From Pseudomonas marginalis (lineage in GTDB: Bacteria; Pseudomonadota; Gammaproteobacteria; Pseudomonadales; Pseudomonadaceae): DNA of 64,000 nucleotides. Every line of letters begins with the position of its first letter. The stretch's first letter is position 1. A model generated the notes under the pieces. The model did not search any database. It worked only from the letters and a program-made list of their open reading frames with translations, and was not told the origin of the DNA. The DNA is taken from positions 32,752-96,751 of the forward strand of contig NZ_LKEG01000057.1 of NCBI RefSeq assembly GCF_001645105.1, given 5' to 3'. This document shows positions 24,208 through 33,044 of this stretch, piece after piece. The translations under genes and the position numbers were made by a program.

Positions 24208-25653
24208 TCAGTCGTGGTGAACTTTGGCACGCTTGAGCAACTTCTTGCAGCGCTCGGACAAATGCAGCACCCGCAAGTGCTTGCCCGCCTTGGTGTAACG
24301 CTCACGCAGGGTCATCAAGGCGGCAATCGCTGAATAGTCGACAAAACTCAGGTGACGGCAATCCAGCGTCACCTGGTCCGGGTCGTTGGCCGGGTCGAAC
24401 TGATTCAAAAACGGCGTTGTCGAGGCAAAGAACAACGTGCCATGCAGGCGATAGAGCTTGCTGCCATCGGCTTCCAGGTGCTCATCCGCATACAGCTCCC
24501 GCGCTTGTTGCCAGGCGAAATTCAGCGCCGCAATCACGATCCCGCACAGCACCGCCGTGGCCAGGTCGGTGAACACGGTGATCACCGTCACCGCGATGAT
24601 CACCAGCACGTCATTGAGCGGCACCTTGTTGATCACCCGCAGCGACGCCCAGGCGAAGGTCTGCTGGGACACCACGAACATCACGCCCACCAACGCCGCC
24701 AGCGGGATCCGCTCGATCAACGGCGACAGGAACAGAATGAACAACAGGATCATCACCCCGGCAAACACCCCGGAGAAACGCCCGCGCCCGCCGGAGCTGA
24801 GGTTGATCACGGTTTGCCCGATCATCGCGCAACCGCCCATGCCGCCGAATACGCCCGAAACCATGTTGGCCGCGCCCAGCGCCACGCTTTCACGGTCCGG
24901 GTAGCCACGGGTCTCGGTGATTTCATCGGTGAGGTTGAGGGTCAGCAGGGTTTCCAGCAGGCCGACCATGGCCATCAGGAACGCGTAGGGGGCAATGATG
25001 CCCAAGGTTTCCAGGTTCCACGGAATCTGCGGTAGCGCGAAGGTCGGCAGGCCGCCGGCGATGTGGGCCATGTCACCCAACGTGCGGGTCGGCAGGCCGA
25101 GCAGGTACACCGCCAGGCCGACGCCCAGGATCGCCACCAGCGCGGGCGGCACGGCGCGGGTGATGCGTGGCAGCAGGTAGACGATGGCCATGGTCACCAG
25201 CACCAGGCCGGTCATCACGTACAGCGACGTGCCCGTGAGCCAGTGTTCACCGCTCTTGAAATGCTCCAACTGCGCCAGGGCAATGATGATCGCCAGGCCG
25301 TTGACGAAGCCCAGCATCACCGGATGCGGCACCATGCGCACCAGCTTGCCCAGGCGCAACAGGCCGAAGGCGACCATGATCAGCCCGCCCAGCAATACCG
25401 TGGCCAGCAGATACTCCACGCCGTGCTGAACCACCAACGCGACGATCACCACCGCCATCGAGCCTGCCGCACCGGACACCATGCCAGGGCGACCGCCGAA
25501 TAACGCGGTCAGTGTGCAGATGATAAAGGCGCCATAGAGCCCCATCAGCGGGTTGAGGTGAGCCACAAGGGCGAAGGCAATGCATTCGGGCAGCAGCGCA
25601 AAAGACGTGGTGAGGCCAGCCAGGGCATCGGCGCGCAGACGGGTGAGGTTCAT
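24208..25653 (-). CDS. SulP-family inorganic anion transporter
   Basis: 481 residues: a membrane domain of about 10-12 helices (ALLPECIAFALVAHLNPLMG near the N-terminus, GGMGGCAMIGQTVINLSSGG in the middle) and a C-terminal STAS domain (about 390-481; DQVTLDCRHLSFVDYSAIAA). SulP proteins carry sulfate, bicarbonate or other anions across the inner membrane. The presence of no carbonic anhydrase gene next to it leaves the substrate open. ATG at 25653 chosen, because the open frame upstream to 25797 crosses a repeat. Confidence 0.9.
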   Translation of the reverse strand: MNLTRLRADALAGLTTSFALLPECIAFALVAHLNPLMGLYGAFIICTLTALFGGRPGMVSGAAGSMAVVIVALVVQHGVEYLLATVLLGGLIMVAFGLLRLGKLVRMVPHPVMLGFVNGLAIIIALAQLEHFKSGEHWLTGTSLYVMTGLVLVTMAIVYLLPRITRAVPPALVAILGVGLAVYLLGLPTRTLGDMAHIAGGLPTFALPQIPWNLETLGIIAPYAFLMAMVGLLETLLTLNLTDEITETRGYPDRESVALGAANMVSGVFGGMGGCAMIGQTVINLSSGGRGRFSGVFAGVMILLFILFLSPLIERIPLAALVGVMFVVSQQTFAWASLRVINKVPLNDVLVIIAVTVITVFTDLATAVLCGIVIAALNFAWQQARELYADEHLEADGSKLYRLHGTLFFASTTPFLNQFDPANDPDQVTLDCRHLSFVDYSAIAALMTLRERYTKAGKHLRVLHLSERCKKLLKRAKVHHD

Positions 25654-25745
25654 GAGGTACCAGGGTAATGCGGGGGATAAGGCGGGGAATGGTACGGAAT
25701 TGCGGCGAGGGGAGCTAGTCAGGGAGACCAAGTCGAACCCATCGG

Positions 25746-25826
25746 GGACAAGCCCCCTCCCACAGTTGACCGAGTTCCACGCTTGGAATGCCAACACATG
25801 TGGGAGGGGCGAGCCCCCGATGGCGA
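25746..25826. repeat. REPIN remnant of the GTGGGAGGGG type
   Basis: CAAGCCCCCTCCCACA near 25750 and TGTGGGAGGGGCGAGCCCCC near 25800 are inverted halves with ~40 bp between. It occupies the space between the SulP and epimerase genes. Confidence 0.7.
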
Positions 25827-25847
25827 CACCTCGGACTCAGGTGAACA

Positions 25848-26741
25848 TCACACCATTTCGTGGCGAATCCACTCCACGACCGACGTACGCTTGGGCACCC
25901 AGCCCAGCAACTCACGGGCATGCTTACCACGCACCCGGCTGTTGGAGCCCAAGCCATAGTTGGCCATTTCATAGCCCCACTCGGCTTCAGCGTCGGCCAA
26001 AGGCCAATCCTGCGGTTTGCCCAGGTTCAGGGCTTCGGCAATCGCGGTGGTCATGTCGATAAACGACGCCTCGCCGCTTTCCACGAAGTAGAAGGTGCCC
26101 GGCACGTTCTTGGTCAGTGCCAGCAGGTACAGCGCCACCACGTCATCAATGTGCACGTTGGACCAGATGTTCTGCCCACTGCCCACATGGCGCACCACGC
26201 CGCTTTTGCGTGCCTGCTTGAGCAGACGCGGCAATTGCACGCTGTCGCGCTTCACGCCCAGGCTGTGGCCGTAGATCAGGGTGTTGCAGATCACCGCTGA
26301 ATTCACGTCGTCATGGGCCGCCGCCAGGATCAGGTTGTCGATGGCCACGCGGGCAGCCTTGTCGACGGTCGGCTCCGGCAGATTGTCTTCAACGTAAATG
26401 ACATCGCTGGACTTGCCACCCGACGCATCACCGACAATGCTCGAACCGCTGGTGTGCAGGAACGGCTTGTTCGAGCCCTGCAATGCCGTCAACAGGGTTT
26501 CCACGGCGACGCGATGGTCGCTGCTCGCGGCATTGATCACCGCGTCGGCCTTCTGCGCTTGTTCGGTCAACACGGCGTCGTCGTCAAGGGTGCCGATCAC
26601 CGGGGTGATGCCCAAGGCGGTCATCTCAGCCGCTTGCTCAGCGCTGCGCACCAGGCCGGTTACCGTGTGGCCAGCCTTGACCAGGCCGGTGGCGATGGAA
26701 CCACCGATAAAACCGGCGGCGCCGGTAACGAATACGTTCAT
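25848..26741 (-). CDS. NAD(P)-dependent epimerase/dehydratase (extended SDR)
   Basis: 297 residues. The Rossmann motif is MNVFVTGAAGFIGGSIATGL (GxxGxxG at residues 7-13). The catalytic Tyr is not at the common YxxxK; the region VICNTLIYGHSLGVKRDS suggests an atypical SDR of the NmrA/epimerase type. The rest resembles NAD-dependent epimerase/dehydratases of unknown substrate. ATG at 26741 preceded by GGAG. Same strand as, and 103 bp downstream of, a LysR gene that may regulate it. Confidence 0.85.
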   Translation of the reverse strand: MNVFVTGAAGFIGGSIATGLVKAGHTVTGLVRSAEQAAEMTALGITPVIGTLDDDAVLTEQAQKADAVINAASSDHRVAVETLLTALQGSNKPFLHTSGSSIVGDASGGKSSDVIYVEDNLPEPTVDKAARVAIDNLILAAAHDDVNSAVICNTLIYGHSLGVKRDSVQLPRLLKQARKSGVVRHVGSGQNIWSNVHIDDVVALYLLALTKNVPGTFYFVESGEASFIDMTTAIAEALNLGKPQDWPLADAEAEWGYEMANYGLGSNSRVRGKHARELLGWVPKRTSVVEWIRHEMV

Positions 26742-26844
26742 GGAGAGTGCTCCTGACTGGGTAAGTGATGAGCTCAGTATCAAGGGCTCATCCCTGACGA
26801 ATAAGCCCCTGCTGCCCAATTCACTCTTGCGTGCAGATCACGAA

Positions 26845-27741
26845 TCAGCAGGCATACCGCGCCAGTTTGGCCTGGATAAAGTCGAGGAAACACTGGATGC
26901 GCAACGCCAACTGCGAGTTGCGATAGAACACCGCGTGGATCGGCTGGCGATAACCACTGTTGAACGCCTCCAGCACCGGCACCAGGCGACCGGCGTCAAT
27001 ATCGTCGACGGTCATGAAGTTCGATAGGCAGCAGATGCCCTGCCCTTCCAGCGCCAATTGCCGCACGGTTTCGCCGCTGGACGCCGCCACGCGGGGCTGG
27101 ATCAACCAGCGGTCGCCCTCCACATGGCGCAGCGGCCAGTGGTTGAGGGTTTCGGTCTGGGTGAACCCCAGCAGCGTGTGGCCCGCCAACTCGGCGACCG
27201 TGGTTGGCGTGCCGTGTTGCTTGAGGTACTCGGGGCTGGCGAGGATATGCAACGGCGTAGAACCGAGCGCGCGCGCATGCAGGGTGGAGTCAGCCAGGGC
27301 GCCAATGCGAATGGCGATGTCCGTGCTCTGTTCCAGCAGGTCGATGATCAAGTCATCGCTGTTCAGCTCCAGCAGGATCTCCGGGTAGAGGCTGCGAAAC
27401 TCGGCGATGTACGGCACGATCCCATGCAGCATGAACGGCACGGCAGCATTGATGCGCAGGCGCCCCGCCGGTTTCTTCTGGCGCGACGACAGGCGCTCTT
27501 CCAACGCCTCCATGTGCGCCAAGATCACCTTGGCCTGTTCGAAGAAGTACTTGCCCTCCTCGGTCAGGTCCATGCGCCGCGTCGTGCGGTTGATCAGCGT
27601 GGTGTCGAGCTTGGCCTCCAGGCGCGACAAGGTGCGGCTGACCGCCGAGGGCGTCTGCCCGACCTGCTCGGCGGCAGCGGAAATCGAACCGCATTCAATC
27701 ACGCTGACGAAGATCTGTAGCTCATCGGATCGGGCTTTCAC
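26845..27741 (-). CDS. LysR-family transcriptional regulator
   Basis: 298 residues. N-terminal winged helix (SISAAAEQVGQTPSAVSRTL SRLEAK split over residues 16-41) and a C-terminal type-2 periplasmic-binding-like effector domain from about 90 (PAGRLRINAAVPFMLHGIVP). Of the subgroup that controls quinone-reductase/oxidoreductase genes (CrgA/YhaJ-like). The epimerase gene lies directly downstream in the same direction, an unusual arrangement since LysR genes are generally divergent from their targets. Confidence 0.9.
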   Translation of the reverse strand: MKARSDELQIFVSVIECGSISAAAEQVGQTPSAVSRTLSRLEAKLDTTLINRTTRRMDLTEEGKYFFEQAKVILAHMEALEERLSSRQKKPAGRLRINAAVPFMLHGIVPYIAEFRSLYPEILLELNSDDLIIDLLEQSTDIAIRIGALADSTLHARALGSTPLHILASPEYLKQHGTPTTVAELAGHTLLGFTQTETLNHWPLRHVEGDRWLIQPRVAASSGETVRQLALEGQGICCLSNFMTVDDIDAGRLVPVLEAFNSGYRQPIHAVFYRNSQLALRIQCFLDFIQAKLARYAC

Positions 27742-27771
27742 GGGCGCGCCTCGTTATCGGTTCACAGCAGC

Positions 27772-27855
27772 TTACACCGAGAAATTAAACACCTGCGCCA
27801 GATGCGGCTCGTAGCGCACCACATGAGCCTCGATCGCCGGGCGCTTCATCACGTC
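27772..27855 (-). pseudogene. Possible 3' remnant of a lost gene
   Basis: Reading the minus strand, DVMKRPAIEAHVVRYEPHLA followed by QVFNFSV and a stop looks like a natural protein C-terminus. No start or upstream domain exists: the frame runs back only into the end of the TSUP gene, where it is out of phase with it. I could not assign a family. It may be what is left after a deletion fused the TSUP gene to this spot; a chance open frame is the alternative. Confidence 0.3.
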
Positions 27856-28616
27856 CCACTGATCAGCAGATGGCCGCCGAGCAACGCCATGCCGATGAAG
27901 AACACGCGCTTGAACAACAGCGCACTGATGCGCTGGCGCACCACCTGGCCCAACCACATGCCCAACAGCGCCGGCACCAGCGCCAGCAATGACGCGTTCA
28001 GCTCTCCACCGCCCAAAGTGCCGCGCCAGGCCAAACCGGCAGCGAGTGCCAGCGTCGACACGGTGAATGACAGCCCCAGCGCTTGCACCAACTGATCACG
28101 GCTCAAGCCGAGGGCTTGCAGATACGGCACGGCAGGAATCACAAACACACCGGTCGCCGAGGTGATGATGCCGGTGATCCCCCCGCACAGCGGGCCCAGC
28201 CAGCGTTCGGTGTGCGGCGCTACCTTGAACGAGGGCAGGAACAAGCCGCTCAGTGCATACACCAGCAACGCCCCGCCCAACGCATGAACGACCCAGCCAC
28301 CCCCGTCCATGCCCAGCCATAACGTGCCAAGCCCGGTGCCGAGGAAGATCAGCAGCAGCATCGGCCAGAGGCGCTTGATCAAGGCGCTCAGGTGACCGCC
28401 GAATGCCAGTTGCCACAGATTGGTCACGGTCGAGGGAATGATCAGCAATGCGGCTGCCTGCGCCGGGAGCATAGCCAGGCCGAGCAGGCCCATGGCGACG
28501 GTGGGCAGACCGAGGCCGATCACGCCTTTGACGGTACCGGCCAGCAGGAAGGTGCCGATCACCAGCAGCGTCAAGGCGGGGCCGATATGTTGGTAGAACG
28601 CGAGGAAGGTATTCAT
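27849..28616 (-). CDS. TSUP-family (TauE/SafE) membrane transporter
   Basis: 255 residues, eight or so membrane helices; LVIGTFLLAGTVKGVIGLGL is the first TauE/SafE repeat and GGITGIITSATGVFVIPAVP the second. The family exports or imports sulfite, sulfoacetate, organosulfur or other anions. ATG at 28616; another in-frame ATG lies at 28634. Divergent from a LysR gene 83 bp away, which is probably its regulator. Confidence 0.9.
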   Translation of the reverse strand: MNTFLAFYQHIGPALTLLVIGTFLLAGTVKGVIGLGLPTVAMGLLGLAMLPAQAAALLIIPSTVTNLWQLAFGGHLSALIKRLWPMLLLIFLGTGLGTLWLGMDGGGWVVHALGGALLVYALSGLFLPSFKVAPHTERWLGPLCGGITGIITSATGVFVIPAVPYLQALGLSRDQLVQALGLSFTVSTLALAAGLAWRGTLGGGELNASLLALVPALLGMWLGQVVRQRISALLFKRVFFIGMALLGGHLLISGT

Positions 28617-28699
28617 GGGCGGATTGTCGAGCATTGAGGCGCGTTGGAAAATGCGCCATATACTGAGGCAGACTCTCGTTTTGCCTGAGGCTGGTGCCC

Positions 28700-29596
28700 A
28701 TGCACTTTGACCTGATAGACCTGCGCCTTTACCTGCACATCGTCGACACCGGCAACATCACCGCCGGGGCGGCCCGCAGTCATTTGTCCCTGGCCGCCGC
28801 CAGTGCGCGTATCCGTGCAATGGAGGCGTCGCTGGGTATCGAGTTTTTTCAACGCGGCCGCCGTGGCGTCACACCCACGCCCGCCGGTAAAGCCCTCGCC
28901 CGTCACGCCCGGCTGTTGCTGCAACAGGCCGAGCACCTGCAACAGGACCTGGCGGCATACGCCAACGGCGTCAAAGGCCAGGTGCGCCTGCTGTGCAACA
29001 CCACCGCCCTCAGCGAATACCTGCCCGAACTGCTGGCGGACTTTTTGCGCGAGCATCCTAACCTCGATATCGACCTGCAGGAGCTGCCGAGCCTGCGCAT
29101 TACCCAGGCCTTGCGCCAGGGCACGGCAGACCTCGGGATCATTTCCGACGCCGTCGACACCCACGGCCTGCAAACCCTGCCGTTTCGCGATGACCCGCTG
29201 GTATTGATCATGCCGCTGGACCATCCGCTCACCACGCAACACGTGAGCTTCATCGACAGCCTCCAACACGACTACGTCGGCCTGGCCGCTGACAGCGCCC
29301 TGGCGGTGTACCTGGAAGAACAGGCGCTGCACGCCGGTTTCCGCTTGCAGACACGCATCCGTGCCGAGGGGTTTGATGGGGTGATTCGCATGGTCGCCCG
29401 TGGCGCCGGCCTGGGTATCGTGCCCCAGGCGGCACTGGAGCGTTGGCGTTCAGAACGTTGCTTCAAGGCCCAGCCGCTCACAGAGGACTGGGCCTGTCGC
29501 AGGCTACTGCTCTGCGCGCGCGCGTTTGAGCATCTGCCCGGTTACGCCAAAGCCTTGTTCGACGCCTTGGCCCTGCCCTTGCGGAAAAACCCGTAG
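28700..29596 (+). CDS. LysR-family transcriptional regulator
   Basis: 298 residues. HTH at about 15-60 (ITAGAARSHLSLAAASARIR), effector domain from about 90 (VKGQVRLLCNTTALSEYLPE). It is divergent from the TSUP transporter gene. The last 55 bp overlap the 3' end of the convergent amino-acid permease gene, which is a long overlap for this genome. ATG at 28700; a GTG at 28694 would add two residues. Confidence 0.9.
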   Translation: MHFDLIDLRLYLHIVDTGNITAGAARSHLSLAAASARIRAMEASLGIEFFQRGRRGVTPTPAGKALARHARLLLQQAEHLQQDLAAYANGVKGQVRLLCNTTALSEYLPELLADFLREHPNLDIDLQELPSLRITQALRQGTADLGIISDAVDTHGLQTLPFRDDPLVLIMPLDHPLTTQHVSFIDSLQHDYVGLAADSALAVYLEEQALHAGFRLQTRIRAEGFDGVIRMVARGAGLGIVPQAALERWRSERCFKAQPLTEDWACRRLLLCARAFEHLPGYAKALFDALALPLRKNP

Positions 29597-30948
29597 TACA
29601 CCGCCGACAGAATCAGCAGGAACGGCACGCCAAACACCAGGGTCATCTTGAACGCCTCGGTGAAATAGGTGGTGATCATTACCGCGCCCATCAGCACCAG
29701 GCCAAGCAGGGTGCTGTAGGGAAACAACCGCAGTTGGAACGACAGCTTCGGCCCGCCATGGCGCTTGCGGTAACGGCGGAAGCACAGGTGCGTGAGGAAG
29801 ATCATGAACCAGGTAAAGATCGCGCCAAACATCGAAATCGCCATCATCAGGGTGAACGAGCTTTCCGGGTACACCACGTTCAGCAAGGTCGCCAGGGCAA
29901 TGCCCGAGCTGGACAGCAGCAACGCGTTCAGCGGAATGCCGCTCTTGCTCAAGGCGCCCATTGACTTGGGCGCAAAGCCGGCGCGGGACAGGCTGAACAT
30001 CATGCGCGTGGTGATGTAAAGCTGGCTGTTCATCGCCGACAGCGCCGCGATCAGGATCACGAAATTCATCACCCCGGTGGCGCCGGGAATACCGATGGTC
30101 TGCATCACTGTGACGAACGGGCTTTGGGTCTGCCCGGCCTGGTTCCACGGCACGATGGCCAGCATCAGCGCCAGGGTCAGCAGATAAAACACCACCAGGC
30201 GCACGAGGGTGGCGCGGAAGGCTTTCTTCACCGCCTGTTCCGGGTCCGCCGCTTCACCGGCAGCCACGGCAATCATCTCCACACTCAGGTAGCTGAAGAT
30301 CGACACGATCACCGCGATCCACATGCCGCTCAGGCCATGGGGGAAAAAACCATCGTGGGCCGTGTAGTTCTGCACGCCGTAGTCCGGGTTGCCGGAACCG
30401 AATACCACGTACACGGCAAGGAGGATGAAGCCGACGATGGCGCTGATCTTGATCGTCGAGAACCAGTATTCGAAGTTACCGAAGGTCTTCACGCTGATGG
30501 CGTTGAGCAGGATCAGCGCGCTGGAAAACGACACGATCCACACCCATTCCGGCACGTTGGCGAACCAGTACTTCATGTACATCGCCACCGCCGTAACCTC
30601 GGCGCCCACCGCCAGCACAATCGCCGCCCAGTAGGCGTAGCGCACCAGGAAACCGGCCAGCGGGCTGATGTAGAACTCGGCGTAGGCGCCGAAGGAGCCC
30701 GAGGTGGAATGGGCCACCGTCATCTCCGCCAGGCATCCCATCAGCAGCAACGTGATCAACGCGCCGATGGCGTAGCTCACCAGCACACTGGGCCCGGCAT
30801 AACCGATGGCGTAGGCGCTGCCCATGAACAGCCCGGTGCCGATGGCGCCACCGATGGCGATCATGCTCATCTGGCCGGAAGTGAGCTGGCGCCGCAGGCC
30901 CAGTTCGCGGTGGGTGATCTCGGCAAAGCCGGTGTCTGGCGTGGTCAC
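29542..30948 (-). CDS. Amino-acid permease (APC family), linked to kynU
   Basis: 468 residues, twelve membrane segments. QLTSGQMSMIAIGGAIGTGL is the conserved TM1 block of the AAT/APC amino-acid transporters and GFLVRYAYWAAIVLAVGAEV lies in TM3. In P. aeruginosa the gene next to kynU (PA2079) is also an amino-acid permease; a role in tryptophan or kynurenine uptake is likely but not shown. It is downstream of kynU in the same direction, 101 bp away with a REP hairpin between. Confidence 0.9.
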   Translation of the reverse strand: MTTPDTGFAEITHRELGLRRQLTSGQMSMIAIGGAIGTGLFMGSAYAIGYAGPSVLVSYAIGALITLLLMGCLAEMTVAHSTSGSFGAYAEFYISPLAGFLVRYAYWAAIVLAVGAEVTAVAMYMKYWFANVPEWVWIVSFSSALILLNAISVKTFGNFEYWFSTIKISAIVGFILLAVYVVFGSGNPDYGVQNYTAHDGFFPHGLSGMWIAVIVSIFSYLSVEMIAVAAGEAADPEQAVKKAFRATLVRLVVFYLLTLALMLAIVPWNQAGQTQSPFVTVMQTIGIPGATGVMNFVILIAALSAMNSQLYITTRMMFSLSRAGFAPKSMGALSKSGIPLNALLLSSSGIALATLLNVVYPESSFTLMMAISMFGAIFTWFMIFLTHLCFRRYRKRHGGPKLSFQLRLFPYSTLLGLVLMGAVMITTYFTEAFKMTLVFGVPFLLILSAVYYGFFRKGRAKASNKALA

Positions 30949-31003
30949 GTGGTGTGCCCCTTTATTATTGTGATTGCACCGTTTGGATATTCACGCAGAT
31001 CCC

Positions 31004-31033
31004 CTGTGGGAGGGGGTAAGCCCCCTGCCACAG
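31004..31033. repeat. Single REP hairpin between kynU and the permease
   Basis: CTGTGGGAGGGGG and CCCCCTGCCACAG, 13-nt arms with one mismatch, loop TAAG. Placed inside the probable kynU-permease transcript, it could lower permease expression relative to kynU. Confidence 0.75.
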
Positions 31034-31049
31034 TTTGATCGGCGTTGTG

Positions 31050-32300
31050 TCAGGTGACGCTGTTACGGACTTTGAATTGCGGCTGGTTCCAGGTGTGGTT
31101 GTCGAGGATGTCGCCGAGGATTTCCACGGCGTCCCAGACCTCAGTGAAGCTTGTGTACAACGGCGTAAATCCGAAACGCATGATGCGCGGCTCGCGGTAG
31201 TCACCGATCACGCCACGGGCGATCAAGGCCTGGATCACGGCGTAGCCTTCAGGGTGCTCGAAGCTCACATGGCTACCACGCCGGGCGTGCTCACGCGGGG
31301 TGATCAACACCAGTTCATGGGCCGCGCAACGCGTTTCCACCAGCGCAATAAACAGGTCGGTCAACGCCAGGGATTTGCTGCGCAAGCTGGCCATGTCGGT
31401 CTGGGCAAAAATCTCCAGGCCGCACTCCACCATCGCCAGCGAGGTGATCGGCTGCGTGCCGCACAGGTAGCGTGCGATACCGGCACTCGGTGCGTAAGTC
31501 GATTCCATGGCGAACTGCCGGGTGTGCCCGAACCAGCCCGACAGCGGCTGACGCACCAGGTCCACCAACGCCGGGTTGACCCACACAAATGCCTGGGAGC
31601 CCGGGCCACCGTTGAGGTACTTGTAGGTGCAGCCGATCGCGTAATCGGCACCGGCCTGATGCAGGTCGATAGGCACTGCGCCCGCCGAGTGCGCCAGGTC
31701 CCAGAGGCTCAACGCGCCACACTCATGGCTCAGGGCGGTCAGCGCCTGCATGTCGTACATGTAGCCGGTCTTGTAGTTGACGTGGGTGAGCATCACCACC
31801 GCCACGTCCTGGTCAATGGCCTGGGGCAATTCGTCCGGGCTGTTCACCAGGCGCAAGGAATAGCCGTGTTGCAGCAGTTCGGCCAGGCCCTCGGCGATGT
31901 ACAGGTCGGTGGGAAAGTTGCTCGCCTCGCTGACGATCACCTTGCGATTCGGCTGGCGTTGACGCTGCACGCTCAACGCGGCGCTGAGCACCTTGAACAG
32001 GTTGATGGAGGTGGTGTCTGTAATCACCACTTCGCCGTCACGCGCACCGAGCAGCGGTGCCAGGCGGTTGCCCAGGCGCTGGGACAAGTCCGCCCAACCG
32101 GCGCTGTTCCAGCTGCGAATCAGGCCATTGCCCCACTCTTCGACAATCACCGCCTGCGCCCGCGCCAACGCCGCCACCGGACGGGCACCGAGAGAGTTGC
32201 CATCGAGGTAGATCACCCCCTCGGGCAAGGCGAACTGACTGCGCAATGGCGCCAGCGAGTCCTGCGCGTCGAGGGCTTGGCAATGGCTTCGAGTGGTCAT
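31050..32300 (-). CDS. kynU: Kynureninase KynU
   Basis: 416 residues, aminotransferase fold type I. The PLP lysine is Lys227 in GCTYKYLNGGPGSQAF; other family blocks are YLDGNSLGARP and SEASNFPTDLYI. It cleaves kynurenine to anthranilate and alanine. Anthranilate is the substrate of antABC encoded 5.5 kb away. Divergent from kynR over a 144-bp A+T-rich spacer that has a candidate KynR site at 32357-32371. Confidence 0.96.
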   Translation of the reverse strand: MTTRSHCQALDAQDSLAPLRSQFALPEGVIYLDGNSLGARPVAALARAQAVIVEEWGNGLIRSWNSAGWADLSQRLGNRLAPLLGARDGEVVITDTTSINLFKVLSAALSVQRQRQPNRKVIVSEASNFPTDLYIAEGLAELLQHGYSLRLVNSPDELPQAIDQDVAVVMLTHVNYKTGYMYDMQALTALSHECGALSLWDLAHSAGAVPIDLHQAGADYAIGCTYKYLNGGPGSQAFVWVNPALVDLVRQPLSGWFGHTRQFAMESTYAPSAGIARYLCGTQPITSLAMVECGLEIFAQTDMASLRSKSLALTDLFIALVETRCAAHELVLITPREHARRGSHVSFEHPEGYAVIQALIARGVIGDYREPRIMRFGFTPLYTSFTEVWDAVEILGDILDNHTWNQPQFKVRNSVT

Positions 32301-32356
32301 GGGCTGTCCTGGTTTTTATAAGTAAGAATGGACCAAATTTTGAACGAAGTTTTAGA

Positions 32357-32371
32357 GAATTTTCGTGCAAA
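32357..32371. promoter_or_regulatory. Candidate KynR site upstream of kynU
   Basis: GAATTTTCGTGCAAA, 57 bp before the kynU start and in the kynU-kynR spacer. The same motif (13 of 15 bases) occurs at 44018-44032 before kynB. Shared motif in the two kyn promoters; binding by KynR is inferred. Confidence 0.5.
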
Positions 32372-32444
32372 GTGACGGGCAACAGGCTAATTAAGCTGTA
32401 GGAAATTCGAATTTAACCCCCAAACACGCGGATTTATTCTAACC

Positions 32445-32918
32445 ATGATTCTCGACGCCACCGACCTGCGCCTCCTGCATTTCCTGCAACAGGATGGCCG
32501 CATCAGCAACCAGGAACTGGCGGAAAAAGTCGCGCTGTCGCCCTCCGCGTGCCTGCGCCGTCTGCGTCTGCTGGAGAGCGAAGGCATCATCTGCGGCTAC
32601 CGCGCGGTGCTGAATGCCGAGCAATTGGGGATCGAGCTGGAGGCCATCGTGCACCTGTCCCTGCGCCAGGATGTGGAGGATTGGCACGAGACGTTTATCA
32701 AGAAGGTGCAGGGCTGGCCGGAAGTCGCCAGTGCGTATGTAATCACCGGTGCCAGCAACTATGTGCTGCGGGTGCAGGCGCGCAACCTCAAGCACTTTTC
32801 GGACTTTATCGTGAACCACCTGAACCGCACGGCGGGGGTGATGGATATTCGCTCGGAGATTGTGTTGCAGAAAATCAAGGATAGGGATGAGGTGTTGGAC
32901 CTGGTGGTACGCAAATAA
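32445..32918 (+). CDS. kynR: KynR, Lrp/AsnC-family regulator of kynurenine genes
   Basis: 157 residues. HTH at about 20-45 (RISNQELAEKVALSPSACLR) and the RAM/AsnC ligand-binding domain after about 65 (EAIVHLSLRQDVEDWHETF, VTGASNY-type loop as ITGASNYVLRVQARNL). In P. aeruginosa and Burkholderia KynR activates kynA/kynBU with kynurenine as effector. Its gene is divergent from kynU here, as in P. aeruginosa. Start at ATG 32445. Confidence 0.93.
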   Translation: MILDATDLRLLHFLQQDGRISNQELAEKVALSPSACLRRLRLLESEGIICGYRAVLNAEQLGIELEAIVHLSLRQDVEDWHETFIKKVQGWPEVASAYVITGASNYVLRVQARNLKHFSDFIVNHLNRTAGVMDIRSEIVLQKIKDRDEVLDLVVRK

Positions 32919-32938
32919 CCGCAACACCATCGGTCAAA

Positions 32939-33027
32939 TGTGGGAGGGGGCTTGCTCCCGATAGCGGCGTATCAGTAGACCTATCAGTGACTGACACACT
33001 GCTATCGGGAGCAAGCCCCCTCCCACA
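32939..33027. repeat. REPIN between kynR and catA
   Basis: TGTGGGAGGGGGCTTGCTCC and GGAGCAAGCCCCCTCCCACA, fully inverted 20-nt ends (plus CGATAG/CTATCG) around a ~36-bp spacer. Located between convergent genes at the junction of the kyn and cat blocks. Confidence 0.88.
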
Positions 33028-33044
33028 CTTTTTTACCGCGTTGA

